Positions 10,952-23,089 of a stretch of DNA of 64,000 nt are shown in pieces. Source of the stretch: Sycobia sp. Sy_11 (lineage: Eukaryota > Arthropoda > Insecta > Hymenoptera > Epichrysomallidae); the NCBI GenBank assembly GCA_018907035.1, contig JACCIC010000052.1, forward strand, positions 1,178,001 through 1,242,000. Reading direction: 5' to 3'. A program made the position numbers and the translations under genes. The notes beneath the pieces were generated by a model that was not told the origin of the DNA, ran no database searches, and worked only from the letters and a program-made list of their open reading frames with translations. Within the stretch, counting starts at the first letter, position 1. Each line of letters starts with the position of its first letter.

Positions 10952-13456
10952 TTTTGTTATACTACTTCATATATCTCATGCTATTTTGAATTACGCGCGC
11001 GACGCATTGTCGGATATCGTCTGTCAGCTCGCGTGTACGGTAGACATTGTACTTTCGGCAACGCACGACATCACCGCTTTTGTAATTTAATATCTCCTCC
11101 AAATTAGCATTAAAACTTAACTTTCAAGATATCATTAAAATCTTTATTAGAAAATAATCAATACGCGTCTTATTTATGAAAAGGATCTTTCAGTTTTTGA
11201 GAGACTTATTAATGAAATAAATCTCATTTCCAGTGGGTCTCTCATAAGAGTCAATGCGAAACCAACTTAAATTTCTGAAATTGAAAAGGCTCATTCTCGA
11301 AACAGACTTTATTATTCTTTTATAATTTGTTCAAACTATTTACTTATCGTATAATGTGCCTTTTCTTCTATAAACGATATAATATTATAATATTGTATAA
11401 ATATTAATTTTTTTGATTGTAGTAATTGAAACTTACATCCGAATTAAAATGTTCATTTAGTAGCCAGAAACAAGGTTCCAGTTTCAAACCTAGTTTCTAT
11501 CTATTTTTTAATTTTATTGACAATTTTCACATTTTTTATTCTAAGATGTGCATAGTTTTAAGTCATGATAGTTATGATTCTATTTTGAATACCTAGTAAC
11601 TACTTTCCAACCTATTGAAAATTGTTAGATTTCTATCAGAGATATTATTGTTATATTAAAGGAAACTATATAGTTAAAAATTAAGAAAATAATCATCGGG
11701 ATTGTTTCTTTGTAAATTATATTGAAAAACAATAGGAAAAATATAGAAATCTTTCAGCTGCAATAGTAAAATTTCAACAGTTTAGTTGACTATTTAATAT
11801 ACGAGAAAAGTTATAAAAGAAATAATAAACCATAAATGTTGCTAAATCCAATTGTTATTTCAAATTTTTCATTCCTGATTTGAATGTTGAAATACCAATG
11901 ATTTAAATGCGTTCATTGATCATACATTTAGTACAGCGCACGCGCAAAATACTAAATAAAAAGTAAAATACTAAATAAAAAGTCCTTACAATATTTTTAC
12001 GCTACATGTGTACGCAGAACTGACTTTAATAAAATACAACACAAATACGTGCACAGCGGAGTTAGTATAGATAAAAATATAGTTTAGACAAATTGTACTG
12101 TACATATACATATGTACGACCGTTCAATTCAGTCTATCGACCATCATTAACTTTGCGTAAGCTTATTATGCTATTATGAGAAATAAAACAGAAATTAAAA
12201 TGATAAGAGACATCAAGCTTAGACCGAGGCAATAGAAAGAGTTGACGCCTCACGATGGTCCAATGTCAAATGATTGATTGTAACTTGAATCTCCATGTAT
12301 AAATACTATAAATAAGGCAAAAGAAGATCGTAAATTGACGTCAAGTTTTTTGACTTCGGTCTCTCTTTCTGCTAATCAATCATTTGAATGGCCTTTTCTA
12401 TGCTTATACAATATGCAAAACTCAAATGCAAGTAACAAAGATTTTGAGGGCGAGGAATTGTTCTAGACTATGTGAATGTACCATGGTGAATGTGAATTTT
12501 TTTGTTGTCATTTTTAAATATATAACTGCAGTTGTATGTGGATGCACAAATATAATGTATAACACAAGGTAATAACTCTAGAGAATTTAACGAAATTAGA
12601 AATAAAATATAATAAAACTGTAATGGATTTGACCGTCATATCAAAATAGTTAAAGCAGGCGTTGCGATTGATCCACACAGCTATTATATATATGGTATTA
12701 TATATATGGCGCATGTATATAACAATCATTGTACGATATACTAAAAATGATTATATAAATAAACATGTTTATGTAAATACTACTTCATATCTGAAATCAT
12801 AAAGCCAAGATAAAATAAAAAGTTATTATATTGAATATTTTTGTTTAATTGTACTACCCTATTTATACCCTGGTGAAAATTTAGAAGGACTTTATATTAT
12901 TAATGATTTCTAGCTCTACTAGGTTTTAGCAACTAATGTCATCACATTGGTACAATACTATTATTATTCAAGGAAATAAATAAGAAGCATTCAGTTTCAA
13001 GTCCATTTTTTCATTACTTTTTTTAACTGTAAAACACAAAAAAATAAATAAAGAAAAAAATATACATGTTAAAATTAAATAATATTGATAAGAACTAAAT
13101 GTAAGATTATGATTTATCTGGTGAAACAGTAATTTATTATAGAAAGTTTTGTATACAACTTTAATTTAACAAATCGAATAAATAAATTTAGGTTGTCGAT
13201 TTAAATACTTAGATTTAAAAATTGTTTAAATATGAACGAAATTTTCAGTATATTTTTCTGTAAAAAAATATTTGTAATCTTATAGTTATATTTATTAATA
13301 TTAATTATTTTAATGTATCCAAAGCAGCTTTTCAGATTATAAACATCTAGAAATTGAAATAGTAAGGAAAATTAAGAATTAAAATTAATTCTGTTTAATT
13401 AATGTATATTCCAGTCACTAGTAAGAATTGATTTCCGAATGGGTATGTACTCTACT
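10952..13456. other. AT-rich intergenic DNA, no gene recognised
   Basis: No domain-bearing frame. Small local repeats only: two copies of an 18-19 bp unit 'aatactaaataaaaagt' near 11948-11983, and a doubled 'attatatatatgg' near 12684-12708. Confidence 0.5.
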
Positions 13457-13489
13457 TATGAAATATTTTTTTTTTTTATTTATGTTTAA

Positions 13490-13522
13490 GGTCACATTAA
13501 CCATGTGAGGTCATGAGTGACC
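13490..13522 (-). other. 3'-terminal hairpin of I-like element A
   Basis: GGTCAC (13490-13495) pairs with GTGACC (13517-13522). Inside it ACC (13500-13502) pairs with GGT (13509-13511). It lies 12 bp from the poly-A. Element B has the same two-stem shape at 26521-26555. Confidence 0.6.
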
Positions 13523-13880
13523 GGAAGGTTTGAGGTACAAAAAAATACATTTTGTTTGTCAATCGTACGTAGTTGTTAATAGTTGCGTATGTTACATCTT
13601 GATGAGTTCTATTTACATATTTATGCTTTTCTTATAGATAGACAGTTAACTGTAAAATACGGTGCGGCGCAGCGCACGAAATTTGTTTCTAGTGTGAAAA
13701 AGTTCATGAAGTGGTTAACAATTTATTGAGTAGCGTTAAATTAAATGTTTTAAACCAATTTTTTTTATATAATTTAGTACATTATAGTGTGAGTTTGTGT
13801 TGGAGAAGACCTTGGAAAAATCGATGGGGATGTTGAATATTTTCCTTTCCTTGTACTTTTTGCAATGGCATATAATATGC

Positions 13881-16800
13881 TCATCCGTCATTAGTGCATA
13901 GCAAGTACTGCATTTTTTTTTCTTTCTTGGTGATTAGGTGGATGTGCGTTAGGTTGGTATGTCCTATCCTCAGTCTTGTCAGTGTTACTTGGTTTTTTCT
14001 GCTCATAGTGGAAATTTTGCTTGGTTCGAAGAAATTATTTTTTATTTGGTGAACTGGAATTTTTCCGTTCTCAGTCCATATTTTATTCCAATATGTTTCT
14101 ATCGCTTGTAGTGCAATGCTTTTTGCATCGTGACAACATATTTGCGGTGTTGTTATATTTTCCGGCTTTAGTAGTGCTGCTTCTTTGGCTGCTTTATCGG
14201 CAATCCTGTTTCCAGTGATTCCGGAATGCGTAGGTATCCATATGAATCCAATTTTAGTAGTTTTGTTGAGCTGCATTAGTTCATAATTTATTTCATTGAC
14301 TATTGAATTATTGGAGTTGGGATTGCGCAGTGATTGTAGTACACTTTGGGAGTCTGTACATATAAAAAACGAGGCGTTGTTTGACGATTTAGCATATCTA
14401 ATGGCACAAAGTATTGCAAATGCTTCAGCTGAGAAAGTAGAGAATTCATCTGGGAGTTTGAATTGAAGATTTTGGTCTGAAAACACTACTGCGGATCCAG
14501 TTCCTGTATGTGATTTAGACCCATCAGTAAATAAATATGTATTGTTTGTATTTCTATTTCTGAAGTCATTAAAATTGCTTTTAATTTGATTTTGGTTTAG
14601 TTCCTGTTTGTTTCCTTGAAATAGATTTATTATTGTAGGTGGTTTGAAGTGCCACGGGGGTATGACCTTGTTTATTTTTGGGGCTATATTATTTAGGTTT
14701 ATTTTGATGGTTTCTGCGTATTTCCAAATTCTAAAGTAAAAATGTTTTGGTAGGTTAGGTTTTCTTTCGAACTCCTTTACCTGTTCTGTATTAAAAGTGT
14801 GTGAATAGGCTGGATTTTTGGGTGTTGATGCTATTTTTGAAGCATATGAGATACTTAGTTGCATTCTCCGGATATGAAGTGGTGGGAGGATTGATTCACT
14901 TAGAACTGCATTAGCTGGACTCGTTCGGAAGGCGCCGGTGGTAATACGTGCACCTGTGATGTGTATGGAATAAAGGAGTTTTAATGTAGATTTTGTTGCT
15001 GAATTGTATACTATTGTGCCGTAATCAAGTTTCGATCTAATCAGGGCCGTATATGTTTTGATTAATACTGAGTACTCGGCACCCCAGTTTTTTGATGCAA
15101 TCATTTTCAAAATATTAAGTTTGCATACGCAGTTATTTTTCAATTGCTTGATGTGTTCCGACCAATTCATTTTGCTGTCGAATATGAGTCCGAGTAACTT
15201 TATCATGCTAGTGATAGGCAGCTTATGTTTGCCAAGAAATAGGTTTAAATCACGATTAGTGATTTTATTTCTCGAAAAGGTGGTAATTGATGATTTCGAA
15301 TGGGAGAACTTAAATCCGCTTTCGTTTGAGAATTTTATGATGTTATTTAAAATAGGCTGAAGAAGTTTTTGTGTTGTATTGATATTTTTACCAGCCCCAA
15401 AAATTGTGCAGTCGTCGGCAAACATGGTGTGACTTGCCGGAGGGGTGATAAGGTTAGAGATTGCGTCTATGGCTATGATAAAGAGTGTTACGCTTAGTGC
15501 TGAACCTTGTGGGAAATTTCGTGTGGATCGGAGTATTCACCGTTGACACGGACTTTTATTGTTCTATTTTTCAAAAAGTTGTTAATAAATTTGAGCATAT
15601 TACCTGCTATATGGTGATTTATAAGTATCTGTAGTATCCTTCCCTTCCATAACATATCGTATGCTTTTTCAATATCAATGCATATTGCTATTAGGTGTTG
15701 TTTGTTGTTAATGCTTTACAGATATTCGACTGAAGATTGATTAAGCAGTCATTTGTAGATCTAAATTGTCTGAACCCATGTTGACTATCTGAAATTATAT
15801 TGTTTGTTTCTAAAAATTACTGGAGTCTCTTGTTAATAATTTATTCAAGGAGCTTACAAATGCAACAGGTTAGTGCTATGGGTCTATAGCCCTCAGTACT
15901 ACATTTATTTTTACCTTGTTTAGGGATGGGAATTACTGATGCGTGCAACCAGTTTTTTGGAAAAACATTTTTTGTCCATATCAGATTGTACATTTTCAGT
16001 AGATATAATAGAGCTACTTCGGGGAGTTTTTTGAGCATTATATTAGGTACGTTATCAGGTCTTGGGCTGGAATTGTTGCAAGCATTTGGGATATTGGTTA
16101 ATTCAAAAAATGTTATGTTTTCATTTAATTGTTGTTTTTTTTGTTTGATTCGTTGAATCTAAATCGATTTCGTTTGCTTCAGTTTTTTGTTTCAGCTTCA
16201 GAAATTCTGGTTCAAAATTTGAGTCTGAAGAATTTTTTGCGAATATTGCAGCGAGTGCGTTGGCTATTTCTTTGTTGTCGGATATTAATCTGTTGTTAGG
16301 AATCTTTAATTGCTGAAATCTGTGTGTATGATTTTCTTCCGTTGATGGCTTTAATTTTGTTCCACATTTCCGAACTTGTCGTGTTACTTCTAAGAGAAGA
16401 AACAAAGTTGATCCAAGGATCCAAGATTCTTTTTTAGCCTGCTTGAGGACTCTTCGAGACATTGCTCTTTTATTTTTGTAGTTAATTTGGTTTTTGTATG
16501 TTGGATGTTTTTTATATTGATTGAACGCTCGCTTGTACTCCCTTATTACTTTTTCACACTGGTCGTTCCACCATGGAATGTACTTTTTTTCTGTTTTTGA
16601 TTTTGTTTTAGGCATTGTTTCGTTGGCGGTTTCTATAATTAGATTAATGAAATTGTCGTTGAGATGATCAATTTCAGACGGATTGCATTTTTCGGGATCC
16701 TTTAGTGCGTGTATTTTATCAGCTATTGTTTTTTGGTAGTTCTCCCAGTTGGCCTTTTTAAACTTCCATCTAGATTAAGAGATTGAAGGGTGAGAGACTC

Positions 16801-17458
16801 TATTTTGAATGTCGATAGTTATTGGAAAATGGTCGCTTCCGTAGAGCTCCGACTTTGCGTTCCACTCGAATCTATCGGCGTCGTTTGCATTACATATTGT
16901 TAAGTCAATTGCGCTCATTTTACAGTTGGAGATATTGAAATGAGTAGGGCTTGAAGAGTTTAAGAGTGAAATATTATGCGACAATAGTAGATTTTCGACT
17001 ATTTTTCCACGTATGTCAATTTTGTAAGAGCCCCACTGCGTGTGATGACTGTTAAAGTCACCAAGAATTAAAAATGGCTTAGGGAGTTGCCTTATTATGT
17101 TAGAAATGTCATGTTCGGTTAGATTGTAGTGGTTAGGAACGTACAGATTACAGATACATAACTGCATCTCAGGTAATATTATGGACGTAGCAATTGCTTC
17201 TACATTAGTGTTAATATTTAGTTCGATATATTCTAGCTCTTTTTTAATTAATGTTGCGACTCCTCCGCTTGCAATAAGGTATTTTGACCTATTTTTATGT
17301 GATATATTGTAACCTGGGATACTGCGTGCGTAGTCATTTTTAAAATTTGTCTCTTGTATACAGATGAAGCCGGCCTTTTCGTCTTCAATTAATTTTTGCA
17401 AAAGTTCGACATGCGCGTTAAAACCATTTATATTCCATTGAATAATTTTGCTGAACAT
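13881..17458 (-). pseudogene. I-like element A ORF2: endonuclease, RT, RNase H (broken)
   Basis: ORF2 would nick the target and copy the element RNA. Block 16775-17458 is an APE endonuclease starting MFSKIIQWNINGFNAH, with CIQETNF, LGDFNSHHTQWGS, SAIDLTICN and GSDHFPI all present. Blocks 16121-16615 and 15841-16038 carry the RT entry (ending in 'YRPIALTCCICKLLE'). 15426-15840 is frameshifted. Block 13881-15425 resumes at the catalytic MFADD and the LLGLIFDSKMNW region. It then has a complete RNase H: DGS in LFTDGSKSHTG, E in SAEAFAILCAI, D in CTDSQSVLQ and D in NRIADKAAKEA. It ends in a Cys-containing tail. Only 30 bp separate it from ORF1. Confidence 0.92.
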
Positions 17459-17488
17459 TGTATTTGTATTTTAATAAGTAAGTGGTTG

Positions 17489-18814
17489 TTAAGTTTCATT
17501 ATCAGACAGATCCGGATTTTTTAGATTATTTATTAGTCTAGTACATCTGTTTTTAATGGTGCTATTTCTTACGTTGGGGTATATTTCATTTTGTATAAAA
17601 CCAGTAAATGCTTCAAGATTCGTAGTATATCGGGTAACTATGTTTATTGGATTTTTCGCTCCTTTGGTATTTTCAAGTAAACTTTTAAATTCATCGTAAT
17701 TAAGAAGAGTTGTTCCTGTGTTAAAATAATTTTTTATCGCTATTAGTTTTTTATCGAGCTCATCTGTGATTTCTTCCTTTTCTATTACAACATCTGCAGA
17801 CTTGTTTTTCGCGGCACAGTTTAGTTCGACTTTATTTTCGGAATCGTTGGATTTTTCTCCTTTACGATTCTTTTTTTGAATGTTAGTTATTTGTGTTTTT
17901 TTTTCAATTTCAACTTTGTTTTCGGAATCGTCGGAACTTATTACTGAGTGAGTTCTTTTATTGGTTGTTATAGATTTATATGGTACATTATTAATAGACT
18001 TTGTCGCATCGATGTCGTCAATATTTTCTATTTCACAGTACTCGTCGATTTGCGTGGTTTGAGTTGTTGTGTTTATAGTATTGTTGACTATCTGGGATGA
18101 GTAGCTATTGTCACTTAAGTTCAGTTTGGGAATTTCTGTGTTTACTTTAGAATCTATATTCGGACAATGTTTAGCTTGATGCCCTTCTAGCTTACACGCG
18201 AAACACTTTAAGATGTCCGTGCCCGCAAATATATAATATTCGTTTTCATTGTATATAATTTTAAATAAATCGGGCATAAGTTTCACATCGTTAGGATTAA
18301 CATAAACTTGACGCCTGAAGCTGGAGACATGACTATAGCCATCTTTCGCGATGGTTGCTTTTAATTTAGAAACAGGAGATGCTCTTTTCACTTTTAGATC
18401 GTCTACTATGTTTTCTAGTGCAAAATTTGGAATGTCCGGTGATACGTTAGAAAAAATTATTCTTATTTGCCTTGATTTGAGTGGTCTAATTGGAACTTTA
18501 TTTTCATTGATTATTATAAAATCATACTTATCTGTTAATTGATTTACAAGTTTTTTATCGGATAAATAAAGACATACTCTGTTATTAGATATTCTTAAAA
18601 CATATAGTATGTTTTTCGGTTTTACCAGATCTCCTATTGCACAGGTGTAGTCGGTCAATGTAAGTCCTTCGATACAGTCTAAAATAAGTCCTTGTTCACG
18701 TGTGGGTATTGAGTCGGTGACATTTGCATAACTAGTGGGTCCTTTAACTTGGAAGGTAATTATATTTTTCGATGGTGATTAAGATGTGGAATAACTGGTT
18801 GAATTCGGAGGCAT
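17489..18814 (-). pseudogene. I-like element A ORF1 (nucleic-acid-binding gag-like protein)
   Basis: An ATG at 18814-18812 starts 'MPPNSTSYSTS' but meets TAA at codon 12 (18781-18779). The same frame is then open to 17489 and includes TREQGLILDC, 'LTDYTCAIGDLVKPKN' and a single zinc knuckle CFACKLEGHQAKHC (C-x2-C-x4-H-x4-C). A basic, Asn/Ser-rich tail follows. I prefer the 18814 start because the aligned protein in element B also begins there. One nonsense change therefore separates this ORF from integrity. Role: RNA binding and particle formation. Confidence 0.85.
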
Positions 18815-18903
18815 ATTGAAGCACTCGCGTGAGCGCGGGCGACTTGCACCTGAGCCTTGTAGGCTCTGCTATACTCGTTGAGCGTACGATAACAACCGAA
18901 ATG

Positions 18904-18942
18904 TAAACACGTCTGCTCGTGTGAAAGTCTCGATGAGAACTG
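18904..18942 (-). promoter_or_regulatory. Internal Inr-DPE-type promoter of I-like element A
   Basis: On the element strand the first bases are CAGTT (initiator-like, A as +1 at 18941). AGACGTG falls at +28 to +34 (18914-18908), the exact canonical place of a downstream promoter element. GAGCAGACGTGTTTA is identical at the same offset in element B, while the sequence between start and block is not. Confidence 0.7.
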
Positions 18943-18955
18943 TATGAAATATTTT

Positions 18956-19149
18956 ATTTTTATACGTATTTGCAGATTATTTAAATGTACAAAATTTAAC
19001 ATATATTACTACGTACAAATATGAGTAAGACTTTATTTATAAATTTTAAAATCTTTATTTATGCTTCTAAATCTAATTTACCCCCCCCCCCCTCAAAATA
19101 ATCCTCTCCCGGGTGCAATGCAACTATGTCAATGCTTTTTCCAATTTTC
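18956..19149. other. Spacer with C12 homopolymer
   Basis: AT-rich sequence with a run of twelve C at 19081-19092. No gene. Confidence 0.6.
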
Positions 19150-20170
19150 AAAACATTATGTATATAATATTTTGAATAAAAGCTGAATTTTTCGATTCAG
19201 CCTTTATTTATTCAATCGACTCAAAACCGTGTCTCCCAAGCGGACTTTTGAGTGTGCTGAACAGCCAGAAGTCATACGGTGCTAAATCAGGCGAGTGCGG
19301 TGGTCGTGGAACGATATTGGTTAAATTTTTGGCGAAATGTTCACGTAAAATCAATGCAGTGCGAGCTGGTATATTATCGTGACGCAAAAATCAAGAGTTG
19401 TCTTTCCATAAATCGGGCCTTTTGAGACAAATAACTTCATGCAAACGATGCATAATACTCGAATAATATTCTTTCTTAATCGTTTCGCCAGTTGAAAAGA
19501 ATTCATAATGCATCACACCACGATAATCGAAGAAAATAGTGAGCATAACCTTTATTTTTGAGCGATTTTGGCGTAATTTTTTCGGTCTCCGCTCTCCTTT
19601 GGCATGAAATTCGCTCGATTGATCGGTTGTTTCTAAATCGTAAGCATAGTCCCGAGTCTCATTTTCGATTATTATGCGTTCCATCTTGTCCTAATAGTCC
19701 GAAAGCATCGTTTCACAGACCTCCATGAGACACTGTTTTTCCAAAAAATTGACTGTTTTTGGCACCAACGAGATTTTACTCTTTTCAGGGACAACATGTT
19801 TTTCAAAATGGTGTTGACTAACCCATTTGAAATTTCAACAATATCAGCAAGCGCTCTAGTAATCAATCGATGATTATGCAGAACCAATTCTTTGATTTTA
19901 TCGACGTGTAGCCCATCATTTGATGTTCTTGGTCGTCTTTGATCTGGTTTGCCTTCTACGCGTTCTCGAAATTCTTTGCTTTATTAAAGGCCTTCTGCAA
20001 CATGCTGAACGTTTCGGGACTGATATTTCATTTTACGTACAAAATTGAATGCTACTTCTTTGTTGAATGAAGATAATTGCGTGTATTTTGACACAGATAA
20101 CTCTGACAGTACTACCAATAAAAACAATTATCTGAATCGATCAACCTGGGAAGTTTGAATTGCAAAGTCT
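19150..20170 (-). mobile_element. mariner transposon 3, truncated and degraded
   Basis: The minus strand carries a mariner transposase in pieces. I could not find a matching inverted repeat pair, and the left boundary falls where the C-terminal coding region breaks off, so the ends are approximate. It is a different lineage from the other mariners in the window. Confidence 0.8.
19190..20110 (-). pseudogene. mariner transposase pseudogene (lineage 3)
   Basis: N-terminal remnant 'QQRSSIQFC' near 20060, then 'HVDKIKELVLHNHRLITRAL' with the helix-turn-helix 'ADIVEISNGLVNTILKNM' (19672-19887). After a frameshift comes 'YAYDLETTDQSSEFHAKGE', 'KIKVMLTIFFDYRGVMHYEF' and 'KRPDLWKDNS' (19391-19684). 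The second and third Asp regions are in broken frames, with 'SPLGRHGFESIE' followed by a stop near 19215. Two stops also follow 'HVAEGL' near 19985. The enzyme is not functional. Confidence 0.85.
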
Positions 20171-22696
20171 TACACATCTTTGTACACAGTAGTAAATAAT
20201 AATGAAACACTTAATTCTAGAACATGGGTGTGTATGTGTGTGTGTCTGTGTATGAGTTTAAAAAATAAATAATTTACATAACTTTTAAATTAACCAAACA
20301 TTGAAAATTAATAAATAAATAAACAGTATCATTGTACATACTCCATGCTGAAAATATCGTATTCCATTTTAATTAAATTTAAAAATAAATATGTAATAAA
20401 AAATACATATAAAAAGCAATGGAAGTCGACTAAAAGCGATTTCTAAAAAAATTGAAATTGTTTTAGCGAAAGGCAGGCTTACAGGGGCGTTGCTGGAGAA
20501 CGCAGCAATAGGATATTTTCGTCGATAAAAGGGAAATATACTCTAGGACGTGATACATTGTTGCGTCAAACACGAGTATCCACTACTACGCGCTTTTGTC
20601 TGCTCACGGCCTTGCATTCTGCACGTCGAGCAGATGCGGAAGGTACACAAGATTACACATGAACACACACATACACACACACACACACATAGGCTTGGAA
20701 AACATGCTCGATTATGCCAGTGTACTTGACTATAATTATGCATACTTATAGAATATTGTATATACAAAGTTAAGTAAAAGAGCGTGAATAATATACATTA
20801 TATACAAATATAAATAAACGACGAATTCATCCATCTACCACAGCGCCAACTTTTCTCGTATTCGATGACGCCTCGTGGCGCATTCATCTCGGATCGTATT
20901 TTGATGTAGGTGGGTAATTCAGGAACTAATGCGATCTGGAGCCAGACCATCTCAGTCGGTTGTAGAGTATACTATTGTTCTTACCCAGATAGCAACGTAT
21001 GCCTTATTGATAATCTGCGCGTAAATTGTGCGATTTGTTCTGATGCATACGATTGCCGGAAATAGGAATGTAAGTATTTGCTTAAAATGTGGAGTAAAAG
21101 ACTGAATTTATTGCTGGCTATACGTGAAAGCAAATTGTTCATACATTTGAAAAATTTTTAGTGTATATTTTTTATGTGTGATTACCAAGCTGGTACGGAC
21201 TGGTGGTAAAGTATAAGGTTTAATTGATAAAAATAAAATCTGACTCACCATCGGTGGTTTCTTATAATTTATATATTGTCTAAAAACATACAAATAGTAA
21301 TTGATGTCTTCATTCAGATTAATATAATATTTTATTGAGCATGAATATTTTATTAATTATAAAGTTTATTGATGAATTAGAACGTTCGTGCTAATTTATA
21401 TCCAATATAAAAGAAGTAGATATGAAGAATGAAGTTCAGTTATCGACAGTAGTTCTTCGCGATAGCACTGCGTATTTGATTTATTTATACATATCAGGCT
21501 CGATAATGAAATAAGAGACGTTATAGCTATAAGAAACTGGTGTCAGGGGATAACAACTGATCGTCGATAGTCGCCAGAAACGCGATTAGGGTAGTCGTTC
21601 TCGCTTTAGCATTTTAACAAGCATACATCGTAAATCACAGTTCGTAAACTTGTTTGTGATGAATTTATGAAACGATACAGAGATCCATTATTGACGAACT
21701 TTTAAGTGATAGCAAGTTTATATCATTATGTACCACCTGTTCGCATATCCAGCCACTTCGTAGCTCTCTACACTATCATTTCTTTGCTATCGATTACAGC
21801 TTAGCGCGCTCGAGCAAGGAGTATCAATGATGACGCGGGGGTGGGGGTAGAAGAGTCGGGGAAAGGGCGGGGAAGAGGTAAATAAAAGACGCGATTTTTC
21901 TCCTCGTAAATACTTATTTGTGGTCGCTCTATTTTTTATATCATCACTATGTTATTATATCTATCACAAAAGGTATTATTTGCCAGCGCTATAAGTGCGT
22001 CGATTTGCGCCTCTCACCTTCTCTCCCTCGCTCTTTCTGAAATTACTTTATTAGATATAAAGAAGGGAGCGGGAGTGATAGTGTCATTGCTGCACCGATA
22101 TACCAAAGCGGTATCCAAGGAACTCCTCGCACTAATACAGTAGTGTTTATATATATATAGGCATTATGATTGTCACTAATTTCGCAGATGAAAATTTTTA
22201 TATACCATCATTCTTTTAGTTATTACATGAAAACTAGTCATTACAGTCAATAGCTCTATAGCATAAACAAAATAGTTCAAAGCGTCAGCGAAGTTCACCA
22301 ACTATTTTTAAAGCGGTACTTTATTTAATCACTAATAAATTAAATTTAGTAAACTTTAAACTTCTAGATTCAAACCTGCAATTTTTTTGATGCTCAGATA
22401 TGTAATTAAATTATGATATAGCTGATAAGTTAAATAATTTCCTTGAATTAAGGTAGAACTGAAGTATCCTGCGAAATTCATTTTATAAAATATCTACATC
22501 ATAATGGCACACTAAAGTCAAAGTTAAGTCTTGCACCTACGAGTTATAAGTAAATTTGGTGTTAGCAAGTAAATAATAATAATAATTTATTTATCTTATA
22601 TCCTAGAGTCATAATTACCTTCAATAATTCACTTTCCTGCGTCGGTCTGACGAATTGCATATAACATCTATGATGATGTTGTTAACGTCAATTTTA
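20171..22696. other. No recognisable gene; higher-GC islands
   Basis: Contains a (GT)-rich spot near 20226-20250 and a (CA)n block at 20663-20689. GC is raised at 20840-21010 and 21540-22140, including a G-rich run near 21836-21880 ('gcgggggtgggggtag'). No repeat signature or domain-bearing frame was found there. These islands could be non-coding exons, UTR or regulatory DNA of a host gene; the sequence alone does not show which. The 64-codon open frame at 21949-22143 is unsupported. Confidence 0.4.
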
Positions 22697-23080
22697 TAAA
22701 TTATTAAATTAATAAATATTTTTATCGGTCTTACAGTCTTTATAATATAATATATTAGCTAAAATAATGAACAGTGCGACTGTCCTTGTTTTTGTTCACC
22801 CCCGTAGAATATGAAATAAAACATATTACTGCAATAAATTGTATTAAAAAATACAAATAAAAATAAAATAATGAATAAAATAAAAATAATAAAAGCAATA
22901 TTCTATATTAGTAAAGGAGAACCTGACTGCGCCCACCACCTTAAATTTAAATTCATTCTCAAGAACTAAATTGATATAATAATAAAATAAATATTATAAA
23001 GTTTATATTATAAAGACTGTAAGAAAGATAAAAATATTTATTAATTTAATTCAGAACAGTCGACATAAGTACAATTTTTA
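22697..23080. repeat. Inverted pair of Penelope-like tails
   Basis: The left arm (22697-22945, minus) runs from the terminal block 'aataaatatttttatcggtc' through 'acagtgcgactgtccttg' to 'tattagtaaaggagaacctg' and 'accttaaatttaaa', the same order as at 47097-47390. The right arm (22975-23045, plus) carries only the distal end 'gactgtaagaaagataaaaa'. It then continues into 'cagaacagtcgacataagta', shared with 385-412 and 53730-53760. The hammerhead part is absent. Non-coding. Confidence 0.6.
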
Positions 23081-23089
23081 ATTGAAATT

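Larger units (their letters stand above)
13457..18955 (-). mobile_element. I-like non-LTR retrotransposon A with 13-bp target duplication
   Basis: The element proper is about 13470-18942. TATGAAATATTTT occurs at 18943-18955 beyond the 5' end and at 13457-13469 before the poly-T (3' poly-A), giving a clean target site duplication and a full-length insertion. It begins CAGT on its own strand. ORF1 has one zinc knuckle, and ORF2 has endonuclease, RT and RNase H in that order, which is the I-clade organisation. Several frameshifts and stops make it inactive. It is clearly related to element B at 26504-31414. Confidence 0.93.

Noticed and set aside
21949..22143. 64-codon frame with signal-peptide-like start
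   Set aside because: Hydrophobic N-terminus only; no cleavage-site context, no homology recognised, and alternative explanations are easy in T-rich DNA.
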